A stretch of DNA of 64,000 nt from Leptothrix discophora (GTDB lineage: Bacteria > Pseudomonadota > Gammaproteobacteria > Burkholderiales > Burkholderiaceae_C). The stretch covers positions 620,001 to 684,000 of the forward strand of contig NZ_JAUZEE010000001.1 in NCBI RefSeq assembly GCF_030705305.1, read 5' to 3'. Under the pieces are notes generated by a model. The model made no database searches. It saw only the letters and a program-made list of their open reading frames with translations, and had not been told where the DNA came from. The position numbers were made by a program, and so were the translations under genes. Below, piece after piece: positions 51,454 through 60,876 of this stretch (positions are counted from its first letter, which is position 1; each line of letters starts with the position of its first letter).

Positions 51454-53157
51454 ATGCACCGCTACGCCCGACTGATCGCCGCGCTCGATGCCGGCCTGGC
51501 ACCCGACCCTGCGCGCACGCTGATCGCCGACCACCTGGCCGGACTCCCGCCCCGCGACGCCGCCTGGACGGTGCGCCTGCTGGGTGGCAAGGCGCTGCTG
51601 CACCCGGCCCTGCCGGTGCCCGTCCTGCGTGCGGCGGCCTTGCTGGCGAGCGGCCTGCCGCCCTGGCTGTTCGACCTCAGCCTGGACCGCGTCGGCGATC
51701 TGGCCGAGACCATCGCGCTGGTGCTGGACGAGGGGCCGGTGCGCGACCGCGCCTGCGCGCCGCCTGGCCTGGCCGACTGGATCGCGCACGCGCCGCAAGC
51801 CTGGTCGACCCTGCAGGGCGACGCGCAGGTCGAGCGCCTGGCCCGGGACTGGCAGGCGCTCGACGCGGACGTCCGGCCGGTCGCCATCGGCCTTTGCGCA
51901 GGCAGCCGCCGGCTGCGCCAGCCGGCGGCGCTGTTGCAGGGCGCCGTGGCCGACCTGGCCGGCCTGCCGCCGGGCGTGATCGCGCAACGCTGGGACACCT
52001 GGACGCGCCAGGCCGATCGGCCCTGGCCCGAAGCCTGGCAGGCGCTGGTCGATCCGATGGCCACCGACGCGTCCCCCACGCCGCCGCCCTTGCGGCCGTG
52101 GCAGCGGCTCGACCTGGGTGCGGCACCGATCGACACGCTCGCCCGGCTCGGTCCGGTGGACCGCTGGCGGGTGCGCCATCACCTGGGCGGGCTGCGTGTG
52201 CAGTTGGTCAGGCACCGCGGTCGGGCCCGCGTCTGGGGCGACGATCTGGCTTTGCTCGACGCCGCCTTCCCCGACCTGGTCACGGCGGCTTGCGCCTGGC
52301 CTGTGGACTGCGCGATCGAGGCCGAACTGCTGCCGGGCGATCCGGCTGCTGGCCTGCAGCCCCGCCTGGGCCGCGCCAAGGTCGGGCCGGCGCTGCTGCG
52401 GCGCACGCCGGTGCGGGTGCGCCTGCACGACCTGCTGTCGATCGACGGCCAGGACCTGCGCGGGCTTGCGCGAGGCCAACGGCTTCAACGGCTGCAGGTG
52501 CTGTTGAAAAGCGGTCTCCCGAGCCCACCCACGCTGTCCTGGCAGACCGCGGAAAACCTGCCAGCGCACGACTGGGACGAGGTCCTGCGCTGGCACCGCG
52601 GCTGTCGCGAACCGGGTGCGGCAGGGCTGCTGCTGTCGGGCCGTGACGACCCGCTCGACGAGACCTGGCTGCTGCCCGCCGAGCCCTTGACGGCGCGCGC
52701 ACTGCTGCTCTATGCCCAGGCCGGCACCGGTCGGCATGCCGGGCGGTACGTCGACTGCACGCTGGCGGTCTGGAACCGCGCGCCGGTCGACGCCGACGAG
52801 GCTCGCGCGGTCATCGAGGCCATCGCCCGTCAGGAGCCGCCAGCGGCCGACGACGCGGGCTTGCGGCTGGTCACGCTGACCCGCACGATGGTCGGCCCGG
52901 ACGACGCGACGCGCACACAGGTCGATCGGCACGTGCGCGCCGCCACCTTCATGCGTTACGGCCCGGTGCGCAGCGTGCGCCCGGACCTGCTGGTCGAGCT
53001 GGCCTTCGACACCATCGAGGCCAGCAGCCGCCACCGCAGCGGCGTGACGCTGCGTGCACCGCGCATGGTCCGGCTGCTGCCCGACCATGCGCCACACGAG
53101 GCCGCCGACCTGTGCGGCCTGCTGGCGGCACAGGCATCCGGGTCGGCGCAGCCCTGA
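51454..53157 (+). CDS. Degenerate ATP-dependent DNA ligase homologue
   Basis: A 567-residue protein matching, from end to end, the PP_1105-type bacterial ATP-dependent DNA ligase family. N-terminal domain: AAWTVRLLGGK and GLPPWLFDLSLDRVGDLAETIALVL. Adenylation domain: LGGLRVQLVRHRGRARVW, FPDLVTAA. OB-fold: LLLYAQAGTGRHAGRYVDCTLAVWN, RYGPVRSVRPDLLVELAFDTIEASSRHRSGV, APRMVRL. The catalytic residues are not conserved: motif I ExKxDG reads RHHLGG (Lys to His243, Asp to Gly245), DGE reads EAE (289-291), motif IV EGLMLK reads AGLLLS (390-395) and motif V KWK is missing. So it is probably not a ligase, but a full-length open frame argues it has a function. Nothing related to its usual partners (helicase, exonuclease, metallophosphoesterase) lies nearby. 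Confidence 0.8.
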   Translation: MHRYARLIAALDAGLAPDPARTLIADHLAGLPPRDAAWTVRLLGGKALLHPALPVPVLRAAALLASGLPPWLFDLSLDRVGDLAETIALVLDEGPVRDRACAPPGLADWIAHAPQAWSTLQGDAQVERLARDWQALDADVRPVAIGLCAGSRRLRQPAALLQGAVADLAGLPPGVIAQRWDTWTRQADRPWPEAWQALVDPMATDASPTPPPLRPWQRLDLGAAPIDTLARLGPVDRWRVRHHLGGLRVQLVRHRGRARVWGDDLALLDAAFPDLVTAACAWPVDCAIEAELLPGDPAAGLQPRLGRAKVGPALLRRTPVRVRLHDLLSIDGQDLRGLARGQRLQRLQVLLKSGLPSPPTLSWQTAENLPAHDWDEVLRWHRGCREPGAAGLLLSGRDDPLDETWLLPAEPLTARALLLYAQAGTGRHAGRYVDCTLAVWNRAPVDADEARAVIEAIARQEPPAADDAGLRLVTLTRTMVGPDDATRTQVDRHVRAATFMRYGPVRSVRPDLLVELAFDTIEASSRHRSGVTLRAPRMVRLLPDHAPHEAADLCGLLAAQASGSAQP

Positions 53158-53163
53158 AACGGC

Positions 53164-53215
53164 GCGCGGCGCGACCCGTGAGGGACGCGCCGCGCAGGTC
53201 CGGCCGAGGCCGGAC
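53164..53215. terminator. Tandem hairpins between convergent genes
   Basis: GCGCGGCGCG (53164-53173) pairs with CGCGCCGCGC (53186-53195), and GTCCGGCC (53198-53205) pairs with GGCCGGAC (53208-53215). Two adjacent perfect stems in the gap between the convergent ligase-like and MFS genes probably end both transcripts; no U tract is seen. Confidence 0.5.
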
Positions 53216-53231
53216 GGCGGGAGATAGGGCT

Positions 53232-53259
53232 GAGATCAGCGACGTGATCAGCGACGAGA

Positions 53260-53267
<8 letters not shown>
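53232..53267. repeat. 12-bp tandem repeat over MFS stop
   Basis: Three copies of GAGATCAGCGAC (one with GT in place of GA) cover the MFS stop codon at 53260-53262. In the MFS frame each unit contains an in-frame TGA, so the stop signal is tripled. Confidence 0.75.
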
Positions 53268-54984
<1,717 letters not shown>

Positions 54985-55006
54985 GTTCAGGCTCCAGGAT
55001 CGGTCT

Positions 55007-55029
55007 GCTGCCGGGGGACAGCCGGCAGC
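55007..55029 (-). terminator. Hairpin between proline-rich gene and MFS
   Basis: GCTGCCGG (55007-55014) and CCGGCAGC (55022-55029) form an 8-base stem with a 7-base loop in the 92-base gap between the proline-rich gene and the transporter on the minus strand. Confidence 0.4.
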
Positions 55030-55076
55030 GGTGGGCGTTCATCGGGCACCGGCGCTGCGCGCGGCGCGCTCGGGGT

Positions 55077-56045
55077 TCACATCGAGGCCATCAGGCGCTT
55101 GGGCGAGAACTGGCGTGCCTCGGGCAGGCTTTCGGCACCCGCGATCGCACGCTGCAGGATCTGGTCGGCACCGACGCGGCCAAAGGCCTCGTTGAGCGCC
55201 GCGTACATCACCTTGGTCAGCTCGGCCAGGTCGGCGTGCTGGCCTTGCAGCTGCCAGTCGTGCTGGCGGGCACGACCCCAGGCGTCCTTGAACTGGGTCT
55301 GCACGGCGGCGCCGACCTTCGAGCGGGCCAGGGTCTTGAGCGCGTCGCGCTGGACCTCGTCCAGCGCATCGCGGTGGAAGGCATAGACCTCGCTGACCAG
55401 CGTGCGCATCACCGCGCCAAAGACCACCGGCGGTTCGGTCGCGACCGGTGCCTCGGCCGGCGGCGCCACCGGTGCGGCAGGCTGGGCGGCGGCCATCGCG
55501 GCGGCGGCAGGCGCGACCCAGCCGGGCGGCAGCTGCTCGGGCTGCGCGTAGATCGGCTGACCGTTGGGCGCATAGCCCAGGATCGGCGGCTGGCCATAGC
55601 CTGGCGGGCTCATCGGCTGAGCCAGCCCTTGTGGCGCCATGCCAGGTTGCGGATAGCCGGGCGGATAGACCGGCGGCTGCGCATACATCGGCGCAGGCTG
55701 CGCTTGCCAGTAGGGCTGGGCAACCGGCGGCGCCGCGTAGACCGGCGCCGGCGCGGGTGCCGCAGGACGAAGCGCCTGCATCGCCGGCCACGGGTCGATC
55801 GGCAGGCGCTCCTCGGGCTCGCGCAGGGCCTTGTAGAAGTCGTTGTAGAGCCGGCGGCAGGTGGCCGCGTCCAGCATGTGCTGGCGCGCCAGCGCGTCGA
55901 CCGCGCGGATGATGTCGGACACCGCATCGCCGCGCATGCTGTCCTGCAACTGCCAGAGCGCCTGGAGCAGCGAGTTCTCGTCCAGCACGGGGGACAGCAC
56001 CGCGACGGCGGCGCGGCGGCGTTGGGCCTGGGGGTCGAGGGCCAT
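55077..56045 (-). CDS. Proline-rich protein of unknown function
   Basis: A 322-residue cytoplasmic-looking protein, not recognised. An N-terminal helical domain (AVLSPVLDENSLLQALWQLQDSM, ARQHMLDAATCRRLYNDFYKALREP) is joined by a low-complexity Pro/Gln/Tyr/Ala linker (about residues 95-200, repeated PPGYPQP, YAQPPVYPPG) to a C-terminal helical domain (FGAVMRTLVSEVYAFHRDALDEVQRDALKTLARSKVGAAVQTQF, KVMYAALNEAFGRVGADQILQRAIAGAESL). GGGAG lies 8 bases before the ATG. The two conserved domains flanking a flexible linker suggest a scaffold or adaptor. Confidence 0.7.
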   Translation of the reverse strand: MALDPQAQRRRAAVAVLSPVLDENSLLQALWQLQDSMRGDAVSDIIRAVDALARQHMLDAATCRRLYNDFYKALREPEERLPIDPWPAMQALRPAAPAPAPVYAAPPVAQPYWQAQPAPMYAQPPVYPPGYPQPGMAPQGLAQPMSPPGYGQPPILGYAPNGQPIYAQPEQLPPGWVAPAAAAMAAAQPAAPVAPPAEAPVATEPPVVFGAVMRTLVSEVYAFHRDALDEVQRDALKTLARSKVGAAVQTQFKDAWGRARQHDWQLQGQHADLAELTKVMYAALNEAFGRVGADQILQRAIAGAESLPEARQFSPKRLMASM

Positions 56046-56447
56046 GGACTCAGGCTCCCTTCCGGTGGATGGGTGAGGACGGGGGCCGACCGGTGCGGTC
56101 GACCAGCGGGGCGAATGGCGGTGGGTGCATGCGTTCTCCGGGCGGGCATGTCTGCTGCATGCCTGGGTTGACGTGCCGGGCATGGGCCCGATTCGTTGAC
56201 CCGAGTCTGTGCCGGATCGATGCTTTGCATGCTGACGACCCCCCGCACTTGCAGGGGCGGTGAGCCGGAAAAATCACCGCCCCAGGCCCGTTAAATCGCC
56301 CCGCGTCGCCTGCACCCCACGACCGATGGCGCATCCGATGAGCCACCCGGCGCCTCAGCCCCGCGCCTGCGCCGGTCGGAGGGCCACTGATAGCATCCGG
56401 CCAGACGTTTGCCGAACCCTCGGGCAGACCGCACCGAAGCCCACGAC
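56046..56447. other. 402-bp divergent intergenic region
   Basis: The gap between the proline-rich gene and folE holds no convincing gene. It contains the 10-base stem-loop described separately, several CATGC-type half palindromes, and a weak promoter-like TTGACC with GATGCT 17 bases later near 56200. The short open frames in it have no family residues or ribosome binding sites. Confidence 0.5.
56254..56283. promoter_or_regulatory. Perfect 10-bp stem-loop upstream of folE
   Basis: GGGGCGGTGA (56254-56263) and TCACCGCCCC (56274-56283) are perfect inverted repeats around a 10-base A-rich loop. The GTGA-N10-TCAC arrangement is wider than a CRP site. It may be an operator or a folE leader hairpin. 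Confidence 0.4.
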
Positions 56448-57203
56448 ATGTCCAACACCTCCTTCCTGCCCGATCTGGACCGAAGCTCCGACGCCGAGGC
56501 CGACGCGAACGTCGCCGCCGGTGGCCTGCCGGTCTCGCAGCGCATCCGCGCGCGCATCAAGGCGGCCCAGCGGCGCTTCCATGCCAACGACAACATCGCC
56601 GACTTCATCCACGAGGGTGAACTCGACGCCCTCGTCGACGAGGTCCAGGCCAAGATGGCCTGCGTGCTCTCCAGCCTGGTGATCGACACCGAGAGCGATC
56701 ACAACACCCAGGACACCGCCCGACGGGTGGCCAAGATGTACGTGCGCGAGGTCTTCAAGGGCCGTTACGTGGCAGCCCCTGCGACCACCGAGTTCCCCAA
56801 CGTCGAGCACCTCAACGAGCTGATGATCGTCGGCCCGATCACCGTGCGCAGCGCCTGCTCGCACCACCTCTGCCCGATCGTCGGCCAGCTGTGGATCGGC
56901 GTCATGCCCAACGAGCACTCCAACCTGATCGGCCTGTCGAAGTACGCCCGCCTGGCCGACTGGATCATGAGCCGGCCGCAGATCCAGGAAGAGGCCGTCA
57001 CCCAGGTCGCCGACCTGCTGCAGTCCAAGATGCAGCCCGACGGCCTGGCCGTCGTGATGGAAGCCGACCATTTCTGCATGGGCTGGCGCGGCGTCAAGGA
57101 CATGGACTCCAAGATGATCAACAGTGTCATGCGCGGCTCCTTCCTGAAGGACGCCAACCTGCGGCGCGAGTTCCTGTCGCTGCTGCACCGCAAGAAGTCC
57201 TGA
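56448..57203 (+). CDS. folE: GTP cyclohydrolase I
   Basis: A 251-residue enzyme that converts GTP to dihydroneopterin triphosphate, first step of folate and tetrahydrobiopterin synthesis. Zinc ligands Cys137, His140 (SACSHHLCP) and Cys210 (DHFCMGWRG) are present, with DTESDHNTQDTARRVAKMY and EHSNLIGLSKYARL. The N-terminal 40 residues are a variable extension. The ATG at 56448 is used. A BLUF photoreceptor gene follows after 71 bases. Confidence 0.95.
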   Translation: MSNTSFLPDLDRSSDAEADANVAAGGLPVSQRIRARIKAAQRRFHANDNIADFIHEGELDALVDEVQAKMACVLSSLVIDTESDHNTQDTARRVAKMYVREVFKGRYVAAPATTEFPNVEHLNELMIVGPITVRSACSHHLCPIVGQLWIGVMPNEHSNLIGLSKYARLADWIMSRPQIQEEAVTQVADLLQSKMQPDGLAVVMEADHFCMGWRGVKDMDSKMINSVMRGSFLKDANLRREFLSLLHRKKS

Positions 57204-57226
57204 ACCCTCCAGCTGTTCTGCCCCGT

Positions 57227-57250
57227 CCCCTTCCCCTTCCCCTTCCCCTC
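57227..57250. repeat. CCCCTT hexanucleotide repeat
   Basis: Three copies of CCCCTT and a partial fourth (CCCCTC) lie in the 71-base gap between folE and the BLUF gene, giving a polypyrimidine tract on the plus strand just upstream of the BLUF start. Confidence 0.7.
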
Positions 57251-57274
57251 ACCGAACACGACCGAAAGCCCGAC

Positions 57275-57700
57275 ATGCTCGTCCGACTGCTCTACGCCAG
57301 CCGCGCCGATTCGGTCACCTCCGACCTGATCGATGCCATCCTGGCCCGATCGCGGGTGACCAACCCGGCCCTGGGCATCACCGGCATCCTGTGCCACGGC
57401 GGCGACGTCTTCATGCAGGTGCTCGAAGGCGGCCGCGAGCCGGTCAACCAGCTCTACAACCGCATCGCGGGTGATCCGCGTCACAAGGACGTGACGCTGC
57501 TGCACTACGCCGAGATCGCCGAGCGGCGCTTCTCCGGCTGGACCATGGGCCAGGTCAACCTCGCGCGCATCAACCCGTCGATCGTGCTGAAGTACAGCGA
57601 GCGCCCGGTGCTGGACCCCTTCTGCGTGCCCGGCCCGGTGTCGATGGCGATGCTCGAAGAGCTGATCGCGACCGCCTCCATCGTCGGCCGCGCCTGCTGA
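57275..57700 (+). CDS. BLUF blue-light sensor protein
   Basis: A 141-residue short BLUF protein that should bind FAD and sense blue light. All residues known from PixD/AppA are present: Tyr7 (LLYASRAD), Asn30 (SRVTNPALGITGIL), Gln48 (DVFMQVLEGG), Trp89 and Met91 (FSGWTMGQV); spacing matches PixD. About 45 residues of C-terminal helices (SIVLKYSERPVLDP, SMAMLEELIATASIV) follow, as in PixD. No output domain is fused, so the output partner must be a separate protein. It lies downstream of folE and upstream of a MarR gene. Confidence 0.92.
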   Translation: MLVRLLYASRADSVTSDLIDAILARSRVTNPALGITGILCHGGDVFMQVLEGGREPVNQLYNRIAGDPRHKDVTLLHYAEIAERRFSGWTMGQVNLARINPSIVLKYSERPVLDPFCVPGPVSMAMLEELIATASIVGRAC

Positions 57701-57768
57701 TCCGGCGGGCGTCCAGCGGCCTCAGGGGCGGCTACGATCCGGCGCCCCTGCTTCTTCCGACGTCCCCG

Positions 57769-58236
57769 ATGGTCGACTCGACGCCACGTCCCTATCTCCA
57801 GGTCCAGCCCGGCTACCTCGTGCGCCGCCTCCAGCAGGCCGCCGTTGCGCTCTTCATGGCGCAGACCGCCGAACAGGCGCTGACCCCGGTGCAGTTCGCC
57901 GCCATGATCGCGACCCACGAACAGCCCGGCCTGGACCAGCGCACGCTGGCCGATTCGATCGGCTTCGACACCTCGACGATCGGCGGCGTGATCGACCGCC
58001 TGGAGCGGCGTGGCCTGATCCAGCGCAACCTCGCCCCGCATGACCGCCGCGTGCGCCTGCTGACGCTGACCCCCGCCGGCGAACAGCTGCTCGCCGAGGT
58101 GCTGCCCGGCGTCAAGGCGACCCAGGAACTGATCCTCGCGCCGCTGCCCGAGGCCGATCGGCCGGTCTTCATGGCCATGCTGCACAAGCTGGTCGAAGGC
58201 CATGCCGGCGTGCCACCGGGCAGCGCCGGCGACTGA
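57769..58236 (+). CDS. MarR-family regulator
   Basis: A 155-residue winged-helix repressor with LTPVQFAAMIATHEQPGLDQRTLADSIGFDTSTIGGVIDRLERRGLIQRN and the wing HDRRVRLLTLTPAGEQLL. Phenolic or lipid ligands are typical. It lies 68 bases after the BLUF gene and ends 13 bases before the DUF429 gene's start, so it may be autoregulated and cotranscribed. A TACGAT -10-like element lies upstream. Confidence 0.9.
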   Translation: MVDSTPRPYLQVQPGYLVRRLQQAAVALFMAQTAEQALTPVQFAAMIATHEQPGLDQRTLADSIGFDTSTIGGVIDRLERRGLIQRNLAPHDRRVRLLTLTPAGEQLLAEVLPGVKATQELILAPLPEADRPVFMAMLHKLVEGHAGVPPGSAGD

Positions 58237-58249
58237 TCCCGCCCGCACC

Positions 58250-59077
58250 GTGACGCCGCGCCTGATCGGGGTCGACTTCAGCAGCCGGCCGACCCGGCGC
58301 AAGCCCATCGTCGTCGCCGAAGGTGTGCAGCACGGCGACGAGGTCCGCCTGACCGGCCTGCGGTCCTGCCCGGACGAATCCACCTTCCTCGCCCTGTTGC
58401 GCGAGCCCGGTCCCTGGCTCGGCGGCTTCGACCTGCCCTTCGGCCTGCCCCGCGAGCTGGTCGAGACCCTGGGCTGGCCGACCGACTGGCCCGCGCTGAT
58501 GCGCCACTACCTGGCGCTGGACCGCGCCACCATCCGCGCCACCTTTGCGGCCTTCTGCGATGCCCGACCGCCGGGCGGCAAGTTCGCGCACCGTGCCTGC
58601 GACGGGCCGGCCGGCTCCTCGCCGTCGATGAAGTGGGTCAACCCGCCGGTCGCGTACATGCTGCATGCCGGCGTGGCGGCCCTGCTGGCGGCGGGCTGCG
58701 CGCTGCCGGGCCTGCACCCGGGCGATCCGGACCGCGCCGCGCTGGAGGCCTATCCCGGCCACCTCGCCCGGGCGCTGATCGGGCGGACGTCCTACAAGAG
58801 CGACGACCCCGCGCGCCAGACGCACGAGCGCACCGACGCGCGCGCTCTGCTGGTCAACCGACTCCAGGCCGGTGCGCCCACGCTGGGCCTGCGCCTGGTG
58901 GTCGACCCGCCGACGCGCCAGCGCCTGATCGACGAGCCCCAGGGCGACGCGCTCGACGCGGTCCTGTGCCTGATGCAGGCAGCCTGGACGCTTGGCCGCC
59001 CGCGAAACGGTTGGCCCGAGGGCGTCGACCCGCTCGAAGGCTGGATCGCCGCCGTGCCGGCGCAGCCGCAGGCCTGA
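58250..59077 (+). CDS. DUF429 family protein
   Basis: A 275-residue protein with the DUF429 N-terminus LIGVDFSSRPTRRKP and later GGFDLPFGLPRELVETLGW, EAYPGHLARALIGR, YKSD, DALDAVLCLMQAAW. The fold is RNase H-like; some members are proposed nucleases but activity is untested. It starts with a GTG at 58250 that lies just after the MarR stop. A C-terminal Ala/Pro tail follows. Confidence 0.8.
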   Translation: MTPRLIGVDFSSRPTRRKPIVVAEGVQHGDEVRLTGLRSCPDESTFLALLREPGPWLGGFDLPFGLPRELVETLGWPTDWPALMRHYLALDRATIRATFAAFCDARPPGGKFAHRACDGPAGSSPSMKWVNPPVAYMLHAGVAALLAAGCALPGLHPGDPDRAALEAYPGHLARALIGRTSYKSDDPARQTHERTDARALLVNRLQAGAPTLGLRLVVDPPTRQRLIDEPQGDALDAVLCLMQAAWTLGRPRNGWPEGVDPLEGWIAAVPAQPQA

Positions 59078-59189
59078 ACGACGCCGGCGCAGGCGTCCGC
59101 GCGGGCGGCATGCTTTTCGTCGTCACGAGCCGACGTTGAAGGGTTTCCACCATTTGTGACGTTTGGGTAACGGGCCGGATACTGATCGA

Positions 59190-59209
59190 AATAGCACGGT
59201 CGTGCTATT
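59190..59209. promoter_or_regulatory. Palindromic operator candidate upstream of lipase
   Basis: AATAGCACG GT CGTGCTATT is a perfect interrupted palindrome 26-45 bases before the lipase ATG, just downstream of a possible promoter (TTGTGA at 59154-59159, GATACT at 59179-59184, spacing long at 19). Its ACGGTCGT core is shared with the operator candidate at 41555-41568. TetR-type repressor binding is the likely use. Confidence 0.5.
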
Positions 59210-59234
59210 CATTTCATCCAGCCGACGCCCATCC

Positions 59235-60767
59235 ATGCGCCCTACCCGTTTCATCCCCGGCCTGCTCGCCGCCGCCGCCCTGCTGACCCTGGCCGCCTGC
59301 GGTGGCGGGGGGGACAGCAGCGATGTGACGATCAACCTGTCGAACGACCGCGGGTCGATCCAGCGCAACCCGCCGACGCAACTGGCGAGCCTGACGGCGG
59401 CGCAGTTCACGGCCCAGTTGCGGGGCTCCGCGCAAGGCCAGCAGCTGCTGCAACTCGCAGGCGTCAACCTGGCCGATCCCGCTGCCACGCTGCCTTGTGG
59501 CCTGGACCTGCGCTACATCCAGTACGGCACCGTCGGTGGCGCCGGCGAGAAGACCAACGCCACCGGGGCTCTGCTGATCCCCACCGGCGGCACCGGCTGC
59601 AGCGGCGCTCGGCCGATCGTCCTTCATGCCCACGGCACGACCACCGCGAAGGACTACAACATCGCGCTGCTGGGCAGCACGACCAACGCGGCCGGCGGCG
59701 AGGCTGGCCTGATCGCGGCCCTCTATGCGGCCCAGGGCATGATCGTCGTGGCACCGAACTACGCCGGCTACGAGAACTCGGCACTGAGCTACCACCCGTA
59801 CCTCAACGCCGACCAGCAGTCCAAGGACATGATCGACGCGCTGTCGGCTGGACGGCAGGCGGTCGCGAAGATCGCCAACGGCACCAGCGACAGCGGCAAG
59901 CTGCTGATCACCGGCTATTCCCAAGGCGCACATGTCGCGATGGCGACCGCCAAGGCGCTGCGCCTTGCCGGTCAGCCCGTGACGGCCGTTGCCGGTGGCA
60001 GCGGGCCCTACGCCCTCGCCAAGTTCGCGGACGCGATTTTCGGCGGCAGCCCCATCGTCGGTGGCACGCTGTTCGCGCCCCTGCTGACCACCAGCTGGAA
60101 GCGTTCGTATGGCGACATCTACCAGGCGGCGGGCGATGTCTACAACACAGCCTATGCGACCGGAATCGAGACGCTGGTGCCGTCGACCTTGACCCAGCAG
60201 GCGCTGTTCACGACCGGAAAGCTGCCGCAGGCCGCCCTGTTTGACACCGACGCTGCGGCGTTCGGGCTGGCTTCGGCGTCCTTCCAGCCCTTGTTCGGCG
60301 CACCTGGGAGCGGCCTGATCAAGACCACCTACGCCAACGCCGTCCTGGCCGATGCAGCCGCCAATCCCTGCAACGCTGCATCGCCTGCTGCCTGTGTCAC
60401 GAACCACCCGCTGCGTGCACGCGCCAAGCAGAACGATCTGCGCGGTGGCTGGGCGCCGGCCTTCCCGGTCTTCATGTGCGGCGGCGCCAACGATCCGACC
60501 GTGTTCTACGTCAACACGCAATTGCAGGCCGCCTGGTTCGGCACGTTGCCGCTGCCCACGGGAACCGTGACCACGCTGGACCTGGAGACCGCACCGACCG
60601 GCGGCACCGATCCCTTCGCAGCGGCCAAGGTCGGCTTCCAGACGGCCATCGCCGGCATCACCGGCGGTGCAACGGCCGTGGCACAGAACTACCACGCCAC
60701 GGTTGCGCCTTTCTGCACCGCATCGACGGCCGGTTTCTTCCGCTCCGTGCTGGCCGCAACGCCCTGA
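59235..60767 (+). CDS. Secreted lipase-like alpha/beta hydrolase lipoprotein
   Basis: A 510-residue exported lipoprotein with lipobox TLAAC (Cys22) and a glycine-rich linker. The hydrolase core has the oxyanion region VLHAHGTT, nucleophile Ser229 in ITGYSQGAHVAM, aspartate in CGGANDPTVFY and a histidine in NYHATVAPFC. This is an Aspergillus-type secreted lipase-like (prolyl-oligopeptidase-fold) family member. Regulation by a TetR-like repressor is suggested by the palindrome upstream. It converges on coxG with hairpin repeats between. Confidence 0.82.
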   Translation: MRPTRFIPGLLAAAALLTLAACGGGGDSSDVTINLSNDRGSIQRNPPTQLASLTAAQFTAQLRGSAQGQQLLQLAGVNLADPAATLPCGLDLRYIQYGTVGGAGEKTNATGALLIPTGGTGCSGARPIVLHAHGTTTAKDYNIALLGSTTNAAGGEAGLIAALYAAQGMIVVAPNYAGYENSALSYHPYLNADQQSKDMIDALSAGRQAVAKIANGTSDSGKLLITGYSQGAHVAMATAKALRLAGQPVTAVAGGSGPYALAKFADAIFGGSPIVGGTLFAPLLTTSWKRSYGDIYQAAGDVYNTAYATGIETLVPSTLTQQALFTTGKLPQAALFDTDAAAFGLASASFQPLFGAPGSGLIKTTYANAVLADAAANPCNAASPAACVTNHPLRARAKQNDLRGGWAPAFPVFMCGGANDPTVFYVNTQLQAAWFGTLPLPTGTVTTLDLETAPTGGTDPFAAAKVGFQTAIAGITGGATAVAQNYHATVAPFCTASTAGFFRSVLAATP

Positions 60768-60801
60768 TGGGACGACGCCGGCATGTGCCGGCCTCAAACG
60801 C

Positions 60802-60856
60802 AAAAGGCCGGCTCGCGCCGGCCTGAACCGAAAAAGGCCGGCTCACGCCGGCCTTT
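60802..60856. terminator. Two direct-repeated hairpins between convergent genes
   Basis: AGGCCGGC-TCGC-GCCGGCCT (60805-60824) and AAAGGCCGGC-TCAC-GCCGGCCTTT (60833-60856) are near-identical stem-loops. The second has flanking A/T runs and works as a terminator in both directions for the convergent lipase and coxG genes. A similar GCCGGC hairpin occurs after pilZ. Confidence 0.7.
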
Positions 60857-60876
60857 GTCATGGAAAGGCGAGGGGC

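Noticed and set aside
56069-56346. Short open frames in the gap upstream of folE
   Set aside because: No ribosome binding site, no family residues, and they overlap each other on both strands.
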